Part shown: in pieces, positions 1-12,971 of the stretch
Layout of the letters: each line of letters starts with the position of its first letter
Numbering within the stretch: the stretch's first letter is position 1
Source of the DNA: Neopestalotiopsis rosae
Taxonomy: Eukaryota; Ascomycota; Sordariomycetes; Amphisphaeriales; Sporocadaceae
DNA length: 64,000 nt
Assembly: GCA_023078685.1 (NCBI GenBank)
Contig: JALGAS010000006.1
Coordinates: forward strand, 2,542,001 to 2,606,000
Direction of reading: 5' to 3'
Notes under the pieces: model-generated
Told to the model about the DNA's origin: nothing
The model's input: only the letters and a program-made list of their open reading frames with translations
The model's database searches: none
Translations under genes and position numbers: made by a program

Positions 1-3000
1 CCTGGCCACGCCAACGACGGCTCCCTCAACGGCCTTCCCATCAGGAAGCGTCACCGTCAACAGCTGTGTTACATACTGCAATGGCCGGGGCTACTCTTGG
101 GCTGCCCTTCGGTCTCCAGCCAATCAAGACTCGATTTGTATTTGTGGCAATGATATCAGCAGCACCATCCCAAATGGCCAGCCAGAGAACTTTAGTACTT
201 GCAACAAGCGGTGCAGCGGTGATTCAAGCCAGTTTTGTGGCAACAACAATGCCGGCGAAGGAGGTCTCGTCTACGTCAACACAGCCGTTTCAACCTATAC
301 GAGTGGTACTTGGTATATAGGGCAATACAACACATGGACGCTGACGCCAACCTATGGCTGCACTGGAGGAGGTAAGTTTAAAACAGAATTGACCCCAAGA
401 CGTGGACTCGCTGAGAAGAATCACATTCCTCCGAATTGGTTCTCATTTACGATCGTCTACAGTGAAATCTTCATATATACATTGGGACTTTCTGCAAGAT
501 CATGAGTTATCGAACAATAGGAGCTAACCACATTGTTACAATGTATAGTCGCCGCAACGGTCACAGGTCCAACCGCTGGCACTGCTACAGGCAATGGCGA
601 AACCACAGTGACCATAGTCCCATCGACAGTCACTGGCGCAACTGCAGGTACTTCTTCTGGTACTGGTGGAGTAACTGTCACCGTGGTTCCATCGACCGTT
701 ACGGGCCCAACCGCAGGCACTTCATCGGGTTCGAGTGGTGTTGTCGTGACAGTCACATCAGCTGCGGGTTCAACAACCTCAGACCCGGCCGTGTTGACAG
801 ACTCAAGCACCACTTCGAGTGGTAGTACTACTTCGGGTTCGAGCACGGTGAGCGATACGGCTTCGATCTCGACAATTGATACTTCTTCGATCTCAACAAT
901 TGATACGTCTTCGATCTCAACAATTGATACTGCTTCCGTCACATCGAGCGATACTGCTTCCATCACGACGAGCAGCACATCTAGCGGATCTGGTAACAGT
1001 ACCGAGAGTATCTCAGCATCCAACACTGACACCAACTCGGCAAGCATCACAGCAAGCGTATCTGGCAACAGTACCGAGAGCAACTCTGCGAGTAGCACCA
1101 GCAGCAACACTGCAAACAACACTGCGACCGACACGGGTAGCAATACTGCTGACAATACCGATACCAACTCAGCGACCAGCACTGATTCCAATTCGGCAAG
1201 TGCCACTGGCAGCGATATTGCAACGAACACCGTTAGCAATACTGCAAGCAACACTGGCAGCGATACGGTCATCAACACAGACAGCAACACTGCTACCGGC
1301 ACAGACAGTAATACTGCAAGCAACACCGAAAGCAACTCGGCAAGCAGTACTGATGGTAGCGGCGCCAGCAACACTGGTAGCACGGATATTAATGCCAGTA
1401 TCACTGGTAGCAGCACCGATTCTGCCACGAGCAGCAATACAGCAGATGCAAGTATCAATACCAGCAGCAGTATTCAAGGTTCGGATACGAACACTGCTGG
1501 CCCATCGGCAACCATATCTGGTGCAGATACCATCATTGCAAGCCAGAGCACGTCTGCTCAGGGTACCGAATCAAGCAGCGGAAGCGAACCCACAACGACT
1601 CCCGGCACAGAAACTGGTCCTGGAAACCCAGTCACAGCTAGTCAAAGCACTGATATCAGCACTGGCGGTGAAGGCAATGCTTCAGGCTCTGCCACGGGAG
1701 CTGTGTCATCGACTGCATCTACTACGGAAGTCTCTAGTCGACCAAAGGTCACAGTGACCTCGAGAATAGTCCGCAGTTTTGCCGCAGTCTTTGACACAGA
1801 GCAGGTTCCTGACAAGACGGGTACTTATGTCAACCTGACAACCTACGATCCAGCAACAAAGGTTGCACAGAATAAAAGCTATGTGGTACAGTATCTTGGA
1901 TGCTACTTGTTCGATGGTATCACCACTCCCTTTGTTGCAAATGATTCTCGAAATTTTATTGGAGATGAGATAGCAAGCGGTACTGCTTCTGGATGTGCTG
2001 GCGTCTGTGCTGGAGCCAACTACATCTTATCGGCCAACAACCAGGGAGACTGCTTCTGCGGAAATGAACTCAAGCCAACTCCTCAACTCGAACTTGAGCC
2101 TGACCGTTCCAATTGCAGCGCATCCTGCCCAGCCAGCGAACTTGAGAGGTGTGGAGGAGGTGACAGACTGACCTCGCCCAGCGGCACCTTGCTGAGTGTT
2201 CCAGCCAACTCCTTCTTCAACATTATTGAAGCAGTGGATGGAAATAGCCCAGACATTATTGACCTGAGCGGGACCAACACAACCACCACTAGTGCTGCTT
2301 CTGATTCTGCCACTGGTTCTGCGACCAACACAGGGACAGGCTCTTCGCCGGCAAGCACCGGTCCTGGCGGTAATAGCAACACTGTCAGTGCAACTACTAC
2401 AAACGGTTCTACCGGCACCGGAACGAGCGCCTCTTCCACTACCTCGGCCACCAATGGAGTTCCTGGAGTGCAGGACATGCCCGGTCAAACCATTATTGCT
2501 GGCATTCTCAATGACGGTGGAGCAGCTCAGGCTCAGAGCAATGGAAACGGTGTGGGCGCTGGCTTCCGTGTGCCCACTGGAGGTTTCCTGGGCGGCGAGG
2601 ACTCCCCCAATCCTGGCTCGTGCAGCGATGCCGTGCCCCTGAATCTGACCAGCGGACAGCTGAGCAGCGGTGGCGAGTTTGTTGCCGCAGACACGACCGA
2701 TGCTTATATCGCCCTGACTGCCTCAATGATGACCGCCGCCATCACTACCACATTCTCGTCGGTCGACGGTATCCTGCATTGGTTCAACCCGGCATTCTAC
2801 CAGGGTGAGGCTGGCTTCTGCCAAGTCAGTTCCGGACAGATCTATGCTACCTTTGTGCCGCAATCTCAGTGGCCGCAGGGTTGTGTGTCAATCTCTCTTG
2901 CTCTATACAGAGGTAAGTTATCATGAGTGAACAATATGTAGGATTTCCTTGGCTAATTTTGTATAAACTAGTCGAACAATGCCAGAATGGCACCCTTGTC

Positions 3001-3216
3001 GACCCTTCCTTGGCCACGGGCACAATGACCACGACTCCGGTCCCAACTACCACCGATGGCAGCGGCGGCAACGGCAGTGGCCTGGCCACCATGACCAGCC
3101 CGATCCCCTTTGCGGACGACATCTTCCCCCTCGATGCCAGCCCGACGGATGAGATGTGCGTCAGCACTGTCCTTTCTTGGGAGCAAACCCCTGAGCCTAC
3201 TTTCATCAACGCATAG
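1..3216 (+). CDS. WSC-domain, Ser/Thr-rich cell-surface or secreted protein (5' partial)
   Basis: Proposed exons are <1-371, 549-2912 and 2972-3216, giving about 990 visible residues with the start outside the window. Both introns have GTAAGT donors and the phases match (G|TC at both junctions). The first exon has a WSC-like cysteine pattern (SCVTYCNGRGYSWAAL, then CICGN and SQFCGN). Exon 2 opens with VTG-Thr/Ser repeats, then about 300 residues of Ser/Thr/Asn/Asp-rich repeats, then a second, clearer WSC domain (about nt 1876-2190: YLGCYLFDG, GCAGVCAGANY, CFCGNEL, CSASCP, ERCGGG). A second Ser/Thr stretch leads to a cysteine-containing C-terminal domain resembling the one that often follows WSC domains in fungal proteins. 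WSC domains are putative carbohydrate-binding modules, and the Ser/Thr tract is probably heavily O-mannosylated. No C-terminal GPI signal or membrane helix is seen. The function (wall sensor, adhesin or secreted glycoprotein) is not settled. Confidence 0.8.
560..766 (+). repeat. Three 69-bp coding repeats (23 residues each)
   Basis: Three consecutive units begin VTGPTAGT, VTGATAGT and VTGPTAGT and end in a valine/threonine-rich strand-like segment. The reading frame is kept. They lie at the start of exon 2 of the WSC gene. Confidence 0.85.
860..979 (+). repeat. 24-bp coding repeat, five units (three near-identical)
   Basis: Units of 24 bp encode eight residues (S-I-S-T-I-D-T-S type). The first three differ by only a few bases and the last two are more diverged. 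They lie inside the Ser/Thr-rich part of the WSC gene and look like a recent expansion by slippage or unequal exchange. Confidence 0.85.
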
Positions 3217-6200
3217 AGAGGTTCTTTGGGCAATGGGATAAAAGGAGGGTTTTGCGCATGCGAAGAGATGTTGGATTTGGGTATTTGATCATTGAGAGAC
3301 TGAGAGGCTACAAAGAAGGCAGATAGGAAAGAGTTTGGTGGTAATAATGCTTTCGGTTCCAATACTGTATATTACTCTTTGTCATGAGGTTCTTGAGATG
3401 GTTTGTTGTCAATGGGGAAGAGTTTTTGGTGTCTACCTTCACTCTAGTGATTTGTCCGAGGGTATAGTTGCCATGTAATGAGAGGCTTCTTGTTGCCAGA
3501 ATGTTCACGTCACGGATTCATCTGCTGTATGACTGACCGCCCAAGTTGACCTGTGGCCTGTTTGCGTGTCTTGAACGTGAGGCCATCATACCGATAATAG
3601 CTCACTGTAAATCATGCTGGCGTCTCCTGCTCATGTTGCCACACTTTTACCACATGTCCATGTTCACAGGCTACATGATATCTCATTTAATTTCACGTGA
3701 GAGAGAGAGAAGGTTATTATTGGTTTGCGATGATTGCCTTTCATAGCAAAGGTCTTGATTTTCTCATTGTAGTAGAAAAAGCTTTAGTTTCACAAATAAT
3801 TGCGTTATCAAACGAGTCATATTTTCTTGGTATTTCCTTGGTCTGCAGGGTTCTAGAGTATATATCAACCTACATACTTGCCGACTCATGTATCACTTTG
3901 GCCATATTTCGAATGCGGACAGCCTCCGCACCAGTGGTGATGGACGGCAGGCAGATGCTTATTCTTTGGGGTTCCTGCCGCCCCGTGATCTAATGGCTTG
4001 CCTTGGTTTGGGGGGTTTGAGTTTGGAAGCGCTGCCAATGAGCAGCAGCACCCGAGTATAGGCAGCTCAAGCTGACTTTTGTCCACGTACGCGTATACGA
4101 AATTGAGTGTGGCGAGGAATAAAATCATTACTTGATACGGGTTGATTCAATCAGTCATTGGTCTTGCTTACAGACTGCAAGTCAAAATATCATGGTGTTG
4201 TGGAAATACTCTCCAAAAAGCTTTAAGCAATCGCCGACTATTACGTGTCGGTGACGGTCGCCGAGGTAATCACACAAGAGTGCTTTCATCCCAGCTACCA
4301 GACATACACGTGCAAAGGCAAAGCGAGACGGGCTGATCGCTTGAGGTGATACGAAAGACGTCGAATTGCAGAAGGCTGGGGTGCCACAACCTCATGCACG
4401 ATGCGAAAGCTTGGAGACGAAAACGGACGTAAATCAATCGAGAGCCGGCCGGGCAAGGCGGCAGCCAGGGAGGAGTTGGAGGGGTCGCAAAAGGTCGCAA
4501 GGTCGTTGTTTGGGGGTTTTCGAGGTGTAAGGATGCTTGGCAAAGGGGAGAAATACGGCAACCCCGGCCCTGGACTCTTTTACTTTGCTCATCCCCCCCG
4601 GATTTCAGTATCATCGACATTGTTTTCTGCCGCTTTTGGTTGATCTACGACCAGGGCCGTGAAACCGACACCCCCGCGCGACGGGCCCTCGAGAAATGGT
4701 TATTTGCTCTGCCGGAAGATCGATATCTTGAATGCGATATGAAAGGATGCTGTATAAATTGAAATCGGCCTGCAAAGTAAACGCCTACCTAGCAAAAGCA
4801 GGCCAGGTCCATATTGTTATCGCATGACGTCCTTCTTAGGCAATCTCTCATTCCCGTAATTCCCGCCATGTGTATTGATTTCCTTTCGTTGGCGGTCTAG
4901 GGTCTATCTGGAAGAACGTGGGATTGATCAGTATTGACTTGCAAGGCGCATGCATCTGCTGCACTGTCTGTCTGCTGCCTGCGAGATCAAGGAAACAGCA
5001 TGTGCCCAGGAAAGGATGGACGGGGTTTAATTGGTTGCGACGCCAGAACAGATCGGACACCACCGCTGTGCATCAGATACGGGATGGATGGCTGCGACAC
5101 TTGCCAATCTGTATACGTGTGCGTGTGCGTGCCCGTGCCCGGCTTGAGAGACTGGTCAGTCAGTGAATAAATGAATTAGGCGGTTGCATCATTTCAGCCT
5201 CATGCAGTCCGTCTCTGCACGTTGGTTGGTGTTGGTGCTGGTTTGGCTAGCCATTGGCCTTGGTGCATTGGGGCGAAAAGGTGTACTGTAGTATGAAGGG
5301 CTGGCTTATACCTATCACAGGCCCCCCGCGGCACTTTGAAACTTGATCTTGGTGCTGCTGAGGGAGACGGCTAATGCTGTGCGTCGTTGCAGTGCCGCGC
5401 CACGTCCTGCCTCAAGGTCATACCGTAATAAGTAGGCAGGCAAAGACTGCACATCAACCTTGGAAATAGTCCAGTCAAGAAGAGCACCTAAGGTCCTGCT
5501 GACAGACAAGTGCACATGTCGTGTTTTGAAAGTCTTTCAGGCTAATGACTCGTCAAAACACGTCTCGTCGTAGAAAGTGTACGTATAGCTGCTATTTTTG
5601 AAGCCTTCCCTTCTCTATTTCCTTCATTCCTGCGTTGAAGAAACAGTTTGGATGAAATCCGTTACGTCCGGGTAGGTACGGCATTGATTGGCGGTCATGC
5701 TCTAAAAACTTTACTCTTCTTCTTCCTCCGGCCGCTATATTTTTCAACATCGATGATCGGGGCCGATAGGACAAACAGGTCCGTAGGATACAAGGGCCTG
5801 CCCTGGCCATGATATGGTAATTCTTGACTACCAGGGGGGTGGTTTGCGCGTTCTTTGGCCTTTGGAGATTTGATGGAGAATGAGGTGAGCAAAAGGTGAG
5901 AGGTCGTGGATAGAAGGATCCACCCGGAAGTAGAGAGTTCCATTCATCATCAAGATTGAAACAATGGGAATCCCTGGAGGGGAATTACAACATGCGGCGC
6001 GTATGCATGTTGTTTGCATCATGGTATGTACTAATGTATTCTCCGCATGGAAGTCCACTCGCTCGGCCGATACAATAATAAATTTAGTTAAAAAAAATGT
6101 ATATCGCAGGCAGACATCAAAACAGACCTTCAGATCGATTGATACTCAACGGCCCACGGGTTGGTGCAAGGTATGTTTTGTTGCAAATCTTGGGGGAGGT

Positions 6201-9200
6201 GGAGGGGGAATGGGAGTTGGGAGTGCGAGGTTCAGGTCAGGGATCTCGGCGCGGATGGATGGGATTCGCCCAGCTGCATGACGAGAAAAGTTCCCGATTC
6301 GTCAGATCGGGGCGGATTGTACAGGCATTGGAGCAAATTGGCAGCTGCTTCCCGATCTTGAAACAGGAAAGCAAAAGGCAGTTGAAGAGAGAGAGAAGAA
6401 AGAGCCATGTACTGCTAGCTGCTAGGTCAAGTACGTACCTGATTGGTATGTAGCTTCAATGTTGCTCCTCCTCAAATTCATCATCATCAGACGGTTGGGA
6501 TGATGCGGGCCGATGACGTCCATGATGGCCTATTCGCGGCCAGGGAACACAGGGCACAACAAGGCAGAGCGCGCGAGAGAGAGCTAGGTTAGGAACATGA
6601 GATTCTTTTTACGAATAATTAAAAAAAAAAAATAGCCCCATTGATCTTGCTCGCTGTGGGGTTGTCAAGGCTAAACGTAAACCGGCCCAAAAGACTATTT
6701 CCATCCGGCTCAACGATAGCGAGCCGGATCACGGAAATATTGAAACCATGATCTCCGACTACTACCCTGTGCCGGCGCGCCTTTTAAGGTAGGTAGGTCA
6801 GTCCAGTGGTGGTCTCAGTACGTACACGTGTAAGTAGTGTAGTGTAGAAGAGTAATTCCGTGTCGAGTTTTTTTTTTTTTTTTTTTGGTATGTACGAGGC
6901 TAATAAAACAGGACCGAGTCTCCCAAAACAGACAATGCAGCTTTGAAGGATACTCACTTTGTGATTGCTCGCTCTGCGTCTCCCTGCTCGCCAGATCGAC
7001 GGATTAGTGCATATCATCATGATATTTCCTACCCACTGACGGACAAGGCCGTATACGATGAAATAATTGTTGCTACAGTGCCTGCAATCTTTCTGCGACA
7101 TCATCATAAGCATCCCGACCCTTCTGTCGACGAGTGCCGGACTGAATGATTCAAGTAACTCGGTTGGTTTGATTGCTCATAATTTACCAAGAACGACTGC
7201 TTGCGTGAGTAGGTATATACAATTTTGGCCCTTTGCCCAAAGCGACATGGACAGACTCGACTATGAGTGACACTGCAACCCCAAGCCTAGCGCCATCTCA
7301 TCAGTCAGCCCGCTGTCATCGATAGCTCCCTTCTCCTTTTGCGACACTTTTCTTTCTTTCGTCAGCCCGCTGTCATTATACTTTAATGACTTGCGTAGTG
7401 GACACATTGTCCAAGAGATCATTTTAAAGATGCATGGACGGAATAAAATTACTCGAGATCAACAGATGGTTGCAGGCAGATGCAATCAATTGAATTACCG
7501 TTACGCCAAGTAGATGTCATTGAGAAGCAGCAGCAGCAGCAAAAAAGAGACGGTCCAAACCCAGCAGTAGTCAGTGCTGGCCTGTACTGTACGTTGCCTC
7601 TTGCACGAACGGGCCCTTCCTCCAACCCTCCAACCACCTCTGAAACATGCCTCAACCGCGAGCCGGAACCCCTGGGGCGGCACGCACAGCCGCACCTGCT
7701 CGTGACTGCGACCTTGGAGGAGATTAAAACCGACACTCTAGAGTCTCGATCGAGGTCTATTCTATCTGCATATGCTGTCTTTTTTGCATCATGCGGAGGC
7801 AGCGGGGTCGAGATAGAGGGAGCGAGAGCCATAGTGAAGTAGAGACGAGAGGGGGGAAGGGTGAATGTGTAAACCTGGCGATCCGAACGAATCCAGTCTG
7901 TGGTTATTACCCGCGTCACAGGATGGCTGTTGCATCTCGAAAATCAAGATTTTTTGCGTCTTCAACCACCGGACCACGATACGACAGCATTCCTTCCTCC
8001 AATTCCCCCTTGGTTCCCCCTGCTCTGTTTTTTTCTCCTACGGCAGCTAACCCGGAAGTGCATGCCTTACAGGTGGTAATTAATCTGGGTAGGGAATAGT
8101 ACTGGACGGATTGGAGTACGGAACGGTAGTAGTAGGTACACAGTAGGTGGGCAGGAAGTAGTTGGCAGTAGGCAGTAAAGAGTATTAGTAGCGGCGGTAG
8201 TAGCAAGTAGTATACTCGACTACCTTAGTTGGGCTACTAGCTGCCTACAGTAGCACAGCTCACAGCTCGAGCTGATCCCTTTTAGGCTCTCGCGATTGTC
8301 AACTTTCAATCCTTTTGCTCCATCTTGGCGATTAAAATCTATGAATTGATGGAATGGAATCCTCGGGCTGCTGTGACCGCCATCAGGGGTACCAGGGTCA
8401 GCGCCCGGGAAGCTCAAACTCCACGCCTCTATTCTAGCGCCTGCAGGGATCAGCTTCTAATGAGGCGCTAGACGCCAGTAAAGAGAAGAAGAGAAAGAAG
8501 AACTCTACAGAGGATCTGCCTTTGTCTGCCACTCAGAGACTGCAGAGCGCAAAGGTAGAGAAAACTGAGACCCAGCGACCCCCAGCGACCCCCATACAGA
8601 CACACATAGTGCGCTACCATACATTAGATACCGCCTCGATACCTTGCCCAGAGCCGTTAGCCAGATAGTTGGCGCCCTAGCGGCCCCCGCCGTCGCTTCT
8701 CTGGCGTTGCGCCCCTCGATGTACCCTAGCGCCAGAGGTTCACTTTGAGTTTCCCTGTTATCAGCTTGTCGAGATCGCGATTCACCATACTATGCCTAAT
8801 CCCCATCGTCCCAGAACCGGAAACCAAAGCTACCTAAAGGTCCATGCCATGTTCCCGGAGCTTTTCTGGGTTACATGATTGATATTGAGCCCTGATCCTG
8901 AACGTGAACCAACTTCTCTCTTCTTCTCAGTCTCCTCCGTCCAATCTGTCTGTCTGTTCACTCTCGTCTTTGTTCTGTAAAAAAATTCTCCATTATTCAA
9001 CCTCTCTTTTTTTGTTACTAGCATAGATCCGTCGTGGCCGAAGGCAGGAAAGAGGCACACATATATGCATGGGTAGGAATCCGCTTCTGGGTATTGAGAG
9101 GTGACCGCTTTCTGCACAAGCACCAGACGCACGCAAACGCACGTTCCGTACCTCTCTCATACACCAGTACTTCGTACACACACATACAACCAACCAACCA

Positions 9201-9560
9201 CACACCAGGACACACCACCAACCTGCTACCAGTAACAACGCATACACCGACGGCGTTTCCTGGCTAGTATATCCATTTGCCAACTCCTCCCCGTCCCACC
9301 TTTGTTCGGATCCCAGACAAGTTTCGATTTATGCGTGGATCCCAGCTGGGGAACGGAAGAAAGACTGGTTTTTTTTTTTCTTCCTCCGACTTTTCTTGTC
9401 TATCTGATTTCATGCTAGAATTCTAGCCAAACGAGAAAAACCCTTTTTTGTACATTCCGTCCAGTGATTCTGATATAAGCGAGTTCCGGAATGGCATCGG
9501 TCCTGAACGCATAACAATACTGAGCCGCCTTTCCGGCACAACTCCTCTCACCTGCCTAAC
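3217..9560. other. 6.3 kb spacer without a recognisable gene
   Basis: All open frames here are short, biased and lack family resemblance. The stretch holds a T19 tract at 6868-6886, a CAG run near 7526-7541, a GTAG-rich segment at about 8090-8230, and repeated AGCGACCCCC words near 8572-8592. From about 8880 to 9420 it is rich in C/T and CA runs, probably the promoter and 5' leader of the gene starting at 9561. Confidence 0.6.
6868..6886 (+). repeat. T19 homopolymer tract
   Basis: Nineteen consecutive T on the + strand in non-coding DNA. The length may be uncertain because of sequencing slippage. Confidence 0.9.
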
Positions 9561-12500
9561 ATGGGCAATGCGGCTTCGGTCGAGGAGCTGGGGAGGGGCC
9601 AGAGAACTTCTCACAAGCTATCAAAGCCCCGAACTGGCAATCCTGCTGAGACGTCGACAAACAAGCTGTTGAGCCCCATTGGACGGCCCAACCCAAGACG
9701 CCGCTTTTCCACCTCAAGAACGACTTCTCTTCCATATGGCACCTCTCCAGCCCCAGACCCATCTTCGCAGTGGGCTTTTGCAGACATGAGCGCCGCCGAG
9801 GCAACCTCCGCATCTGGGGATGATCAGCCAGAGCTCAAGTCGCGCTCCAGGTCTAGGTCCATTACCCGCGCCGCCAACGCCATCTTTCGTTCAAGATCTT
9901 CACAAACACCTCACGGTTCAAGACGACAAACAGGTAGTGTGGGGCGGCAAACGCCTTCTCAGGGTGCATTGCCGAGTAGGACGAACTCTATGATCATTGG
10001 AGCCTCCGAGTCGTCTTATACGCAGGTCAACCCTTCGAGGTAGGTTGTCTAAATGTGCATCGTGTTCCGAGTGACACTTAGGTAGCTAATCTGGTATCAC
10101 CCATATAGCTGGCATCCTTCAGATTCTCGTAACTCTGCAGCATATGGACTCAACTCATACGAAGCAAAGCGGCTCTTGAACCTGGTTGAGGAACCCTCCG
10201 GGGAAAACCATTCGATTGTATCAGACAGCCAATTTCAAGTCAGGGAGTTGGCCATCAGAGACTCTATTGGACTGGCATTGGCAGACGCGCCCCCGGCGGG
10301 CACTATAGCCAGAGCTAATTCAGATCTATCAATGTATACGCCCATGCGACGGCGGTCACTGTTGGTTACACCAGGACTCGCTACACGAAGGCCAGAACCA
10401 CCAAAAGTCCCGCGGAACGCAAGTGCCAGATTCAGTCTGCCTTCTACGCCAGCACGACGGGATTCTCTAGAGTCAATGGGCGATATGTTTTCGATTCCTA
10501 TACCCACTCTCGATCTCCAATCGATTCCTCGTGCATCAACACCATGCGACGATGATTACGGACATATCGGAGCTTTCAAACTGGGTAGTTTGCGTATCAC
10601 AAACGGGAGTCCCGTGGCCAGCCCTTTGAGCGACCTGGAGCCATCTCGAAGCGACAATTTGGGCGAACTGGCATATCGAAGTCGCGGTGTCGAGTACTTT
10701 GAGCGCCATCTCAAAGTAAGAAACCATGCAAGGACGAGTTCGCTGGAGAGTGCAGGTGGTGCAGTGGATATTCCAAGGTCAACTCCGAACAATGCCTATC
10801 TTCGACCGATCCAGACCATGCCGCAAACTTTCCAACAAGAGAATGTCTTGCCACAACTGCCAACATCGTCTCGTTATTTGCCAGAAGTGCATCTCAGTCC
10901 TCTCGTCATCGAAGCACCCGATGCAAATTCTACCGGACTACAGACTACCAGTAAGCACTCTGCTTTGGAGGACGACTTATTCCAAGACGAGCAGGAGGAG
11001 ATTTTGCAACCCGAAGTCTTGGATGTGCGCGTGGATCTTCATGCCAAATCCCTACCGCCACGCCCTCGTTTGATATCAGAAGGCAGAAACCCGCGGGCCA
11101 TGATGCGATCAGACAGTGGTGTAGTAGCCACTCCAATTTCAGAGGAACCGCATGGGTCCGGAGCACTATCAAAGAGTGATTCTGGTTACAGCTCAAATAT
11201 CTCTCTGCGTTCGTTCTCAGCCAAACCACCAGTTCCAGAGAAGGAAGAGGCTACTGCTCAGCCAGTTGATATCCCGCCACGGACACCTGCAAAAGATTCT
11301 TTTCCGGCTGAGCTCGGCATGGGGCTCGAGGCTGGCGACGTGGTCGTCCACAGTGTTGTGTCTGAGACTAGCGAATCCATGGCTCCTCCTCTTCCTCGGA
11401 AGGATATGACGGTCGATGTCGAGGAATCCACTACAAAGGTAGTGTTGCCCATCAGCACGAAAGTGTCAGAATTCTTTGGGGAAAGAGCCTTTGTGATTGA
11501 GCAAAAGACCTTGCGGGAGCCGGCGAGAAATGGACAGGATCAGTCAAATAGCCATTTCGGCTCTCTCGAGCTGCCGCCTCTTAGCCCCACAGGATCTGTG
11601 CCCTCTGCAACTTCATCCTCGAATGGCAGCACTGGGACTCGCAAGCCTGGAAAACTCGAGAGATTGATCAGCAATGCACGGAAACCACTTACCATTCATG
11701 TGACACAACCCTCGGAGAAAGAAAGCGCCAATTCCGCTTCGAGAAACGATGGAGAACCCAAAGGCGATCACGGCGTGACGTTTTCGAAATCGTTAAAGCG
11801 CCTCGCTCTGAAGCCAGTGTCCAGCAAAGCGACACTAGGCACTATTTACAGCGTTGGCAGTGCCGAAGGTCGTGAAGAAGAGCCGCCTCTCCCGTCCGTA
11901 CCAATGGTGGTGTCGAATGCATTGGAGATCAACGGAGGAAGACCCGGCGGGATCGCTGGTCCGAGACCACTTCCGCGCAAGCCTCTACCCATTCGCAAGA
12001 ACTCGATCGATGCCACGGTACAGCGTATGCCCACCTTGAAATCGACACGAGATGAGCCTCTATCACCATCCTCGGTAAAAGTTGCTTCACCCACATCAAT
12101 GTCGGTCCGCTTGGTGGAAGCAGAGCCACAAAGTCCACGGCTTGGAGACAATAAGCCATCTTCACCTGCGAGCGAGATGGATCAGCAACGAAAGTCAAGG
12201 TATTCCCCGCCAATCAGTATGAAGACACGAACACAAGCCCCGGTTCGGGTTACACCCCCTTCAAGATCGAAATCAACTCCGCCAGTTGCTAGGCAGACCT
12301 CTCCGGCACCGGCACTCCCCCGCAAGGCTAGCAGAGAGAACATGCATCAGTATTCTCCTAATAAGCCATCCTTATCCCGGAGATCAAGTCGGGAGAGCGT
12401 CCACAGCTATCCACCTGCCCAGCTGCACTACGAGAGCTTGGATTACCACATGGCCGCCTCAATGTTGGGAGGAAATGGTCTTCATTACCAGACCAATGTT

Positions 12501-12971
12501 CAGGCTAGGAGTACCGTTCATCGGCAGCCTGACTGGTCAGTTCAGACAGACCATGGAGCACCTTCAGGAAGGTCGTCGCTGGACCAGAGTCGCCAGAATT
12601 CCCTGTCGAACTCAAGCAGCCACTATAATTCCGGCAGACATGAATTTAAGCCACGCTTCCAGAGTCCGAAGCCTCCTGTGAGGCCGTCTGCAGACGCAGT
12701 CCGGAGACTCTCCAGCTATGGTAACCCTGGTCGCCAGCAAGACCAAAGGGCTGTGCAAGCCGCGTACCATGAAAGTAATGCGTTGCCCGGCTCCGCGATA
12801 CCGATGCCGCCACCCTCGTTCGATCAGCAAACTCAATCCTCTACACATGTGCCTCGCGGCCACTCTAGGACAAACAGTCTGGGTAGCTCTGGTAGCAGAA
12901 ATGCACCGCCATATAGGGTTCTTCACAGCTACAACTCCCCAGCATACCGTAATGCTCCCATTTGGGGTTAA
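9561..12971 (+). CDS. Large disordered protein with predicted N-myristoylation signal
   Basis: Two exons, 9561-10039 and 10109-12971, are separated by a 69-bp intron (GTAGGT donor, ATAG acceptor) and encode about 1113 residues. The start at 9561 gives MGNAAS; Gly2 with Ser6 fits the N-myristoyltransferase consensus, so membrane tethering is likely. No folded domain is recognised. The chain is rich in Ser, Pro and Arg, with an early SRSRSRS stretch and many R-x-x-S and S-P sites, suggesting phosphorylation. Three PxLPRK-type proline motifs occur (about nt 11380, 11955 and 12306: APPLPRKD, RPLPRKPLP, APALPRKAS) and could bind SH3 domains. A short conserved-looking N-terminal part (HKLSKPRTGNPAE) is typical of uncharacterised Pezizomycotina proteins. 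A membrane-associated scaffold is inferred, not shown. The pyrimidine-rich upstream DNA suggests a strong core promoter. Confidence 0.8.

Noticed and set aside
560..979. Possible CRISPR-like array
   Set aside because: The repeats are contiguous, coding and in frame, with no spacers, and the genome is eukaryotic.
457..1458. 333-codon frame on the - strand
   Set aside because: It is the reverse of the Ser/Thr repeat region of the WSC gene; the Leu/Val/Ser monotony is a mirror of the repeats.
876..1757. 293-codon frame on the + strand
   Set aside because: A shifted frame of the same repeats, overlapping the supported WSC frame.
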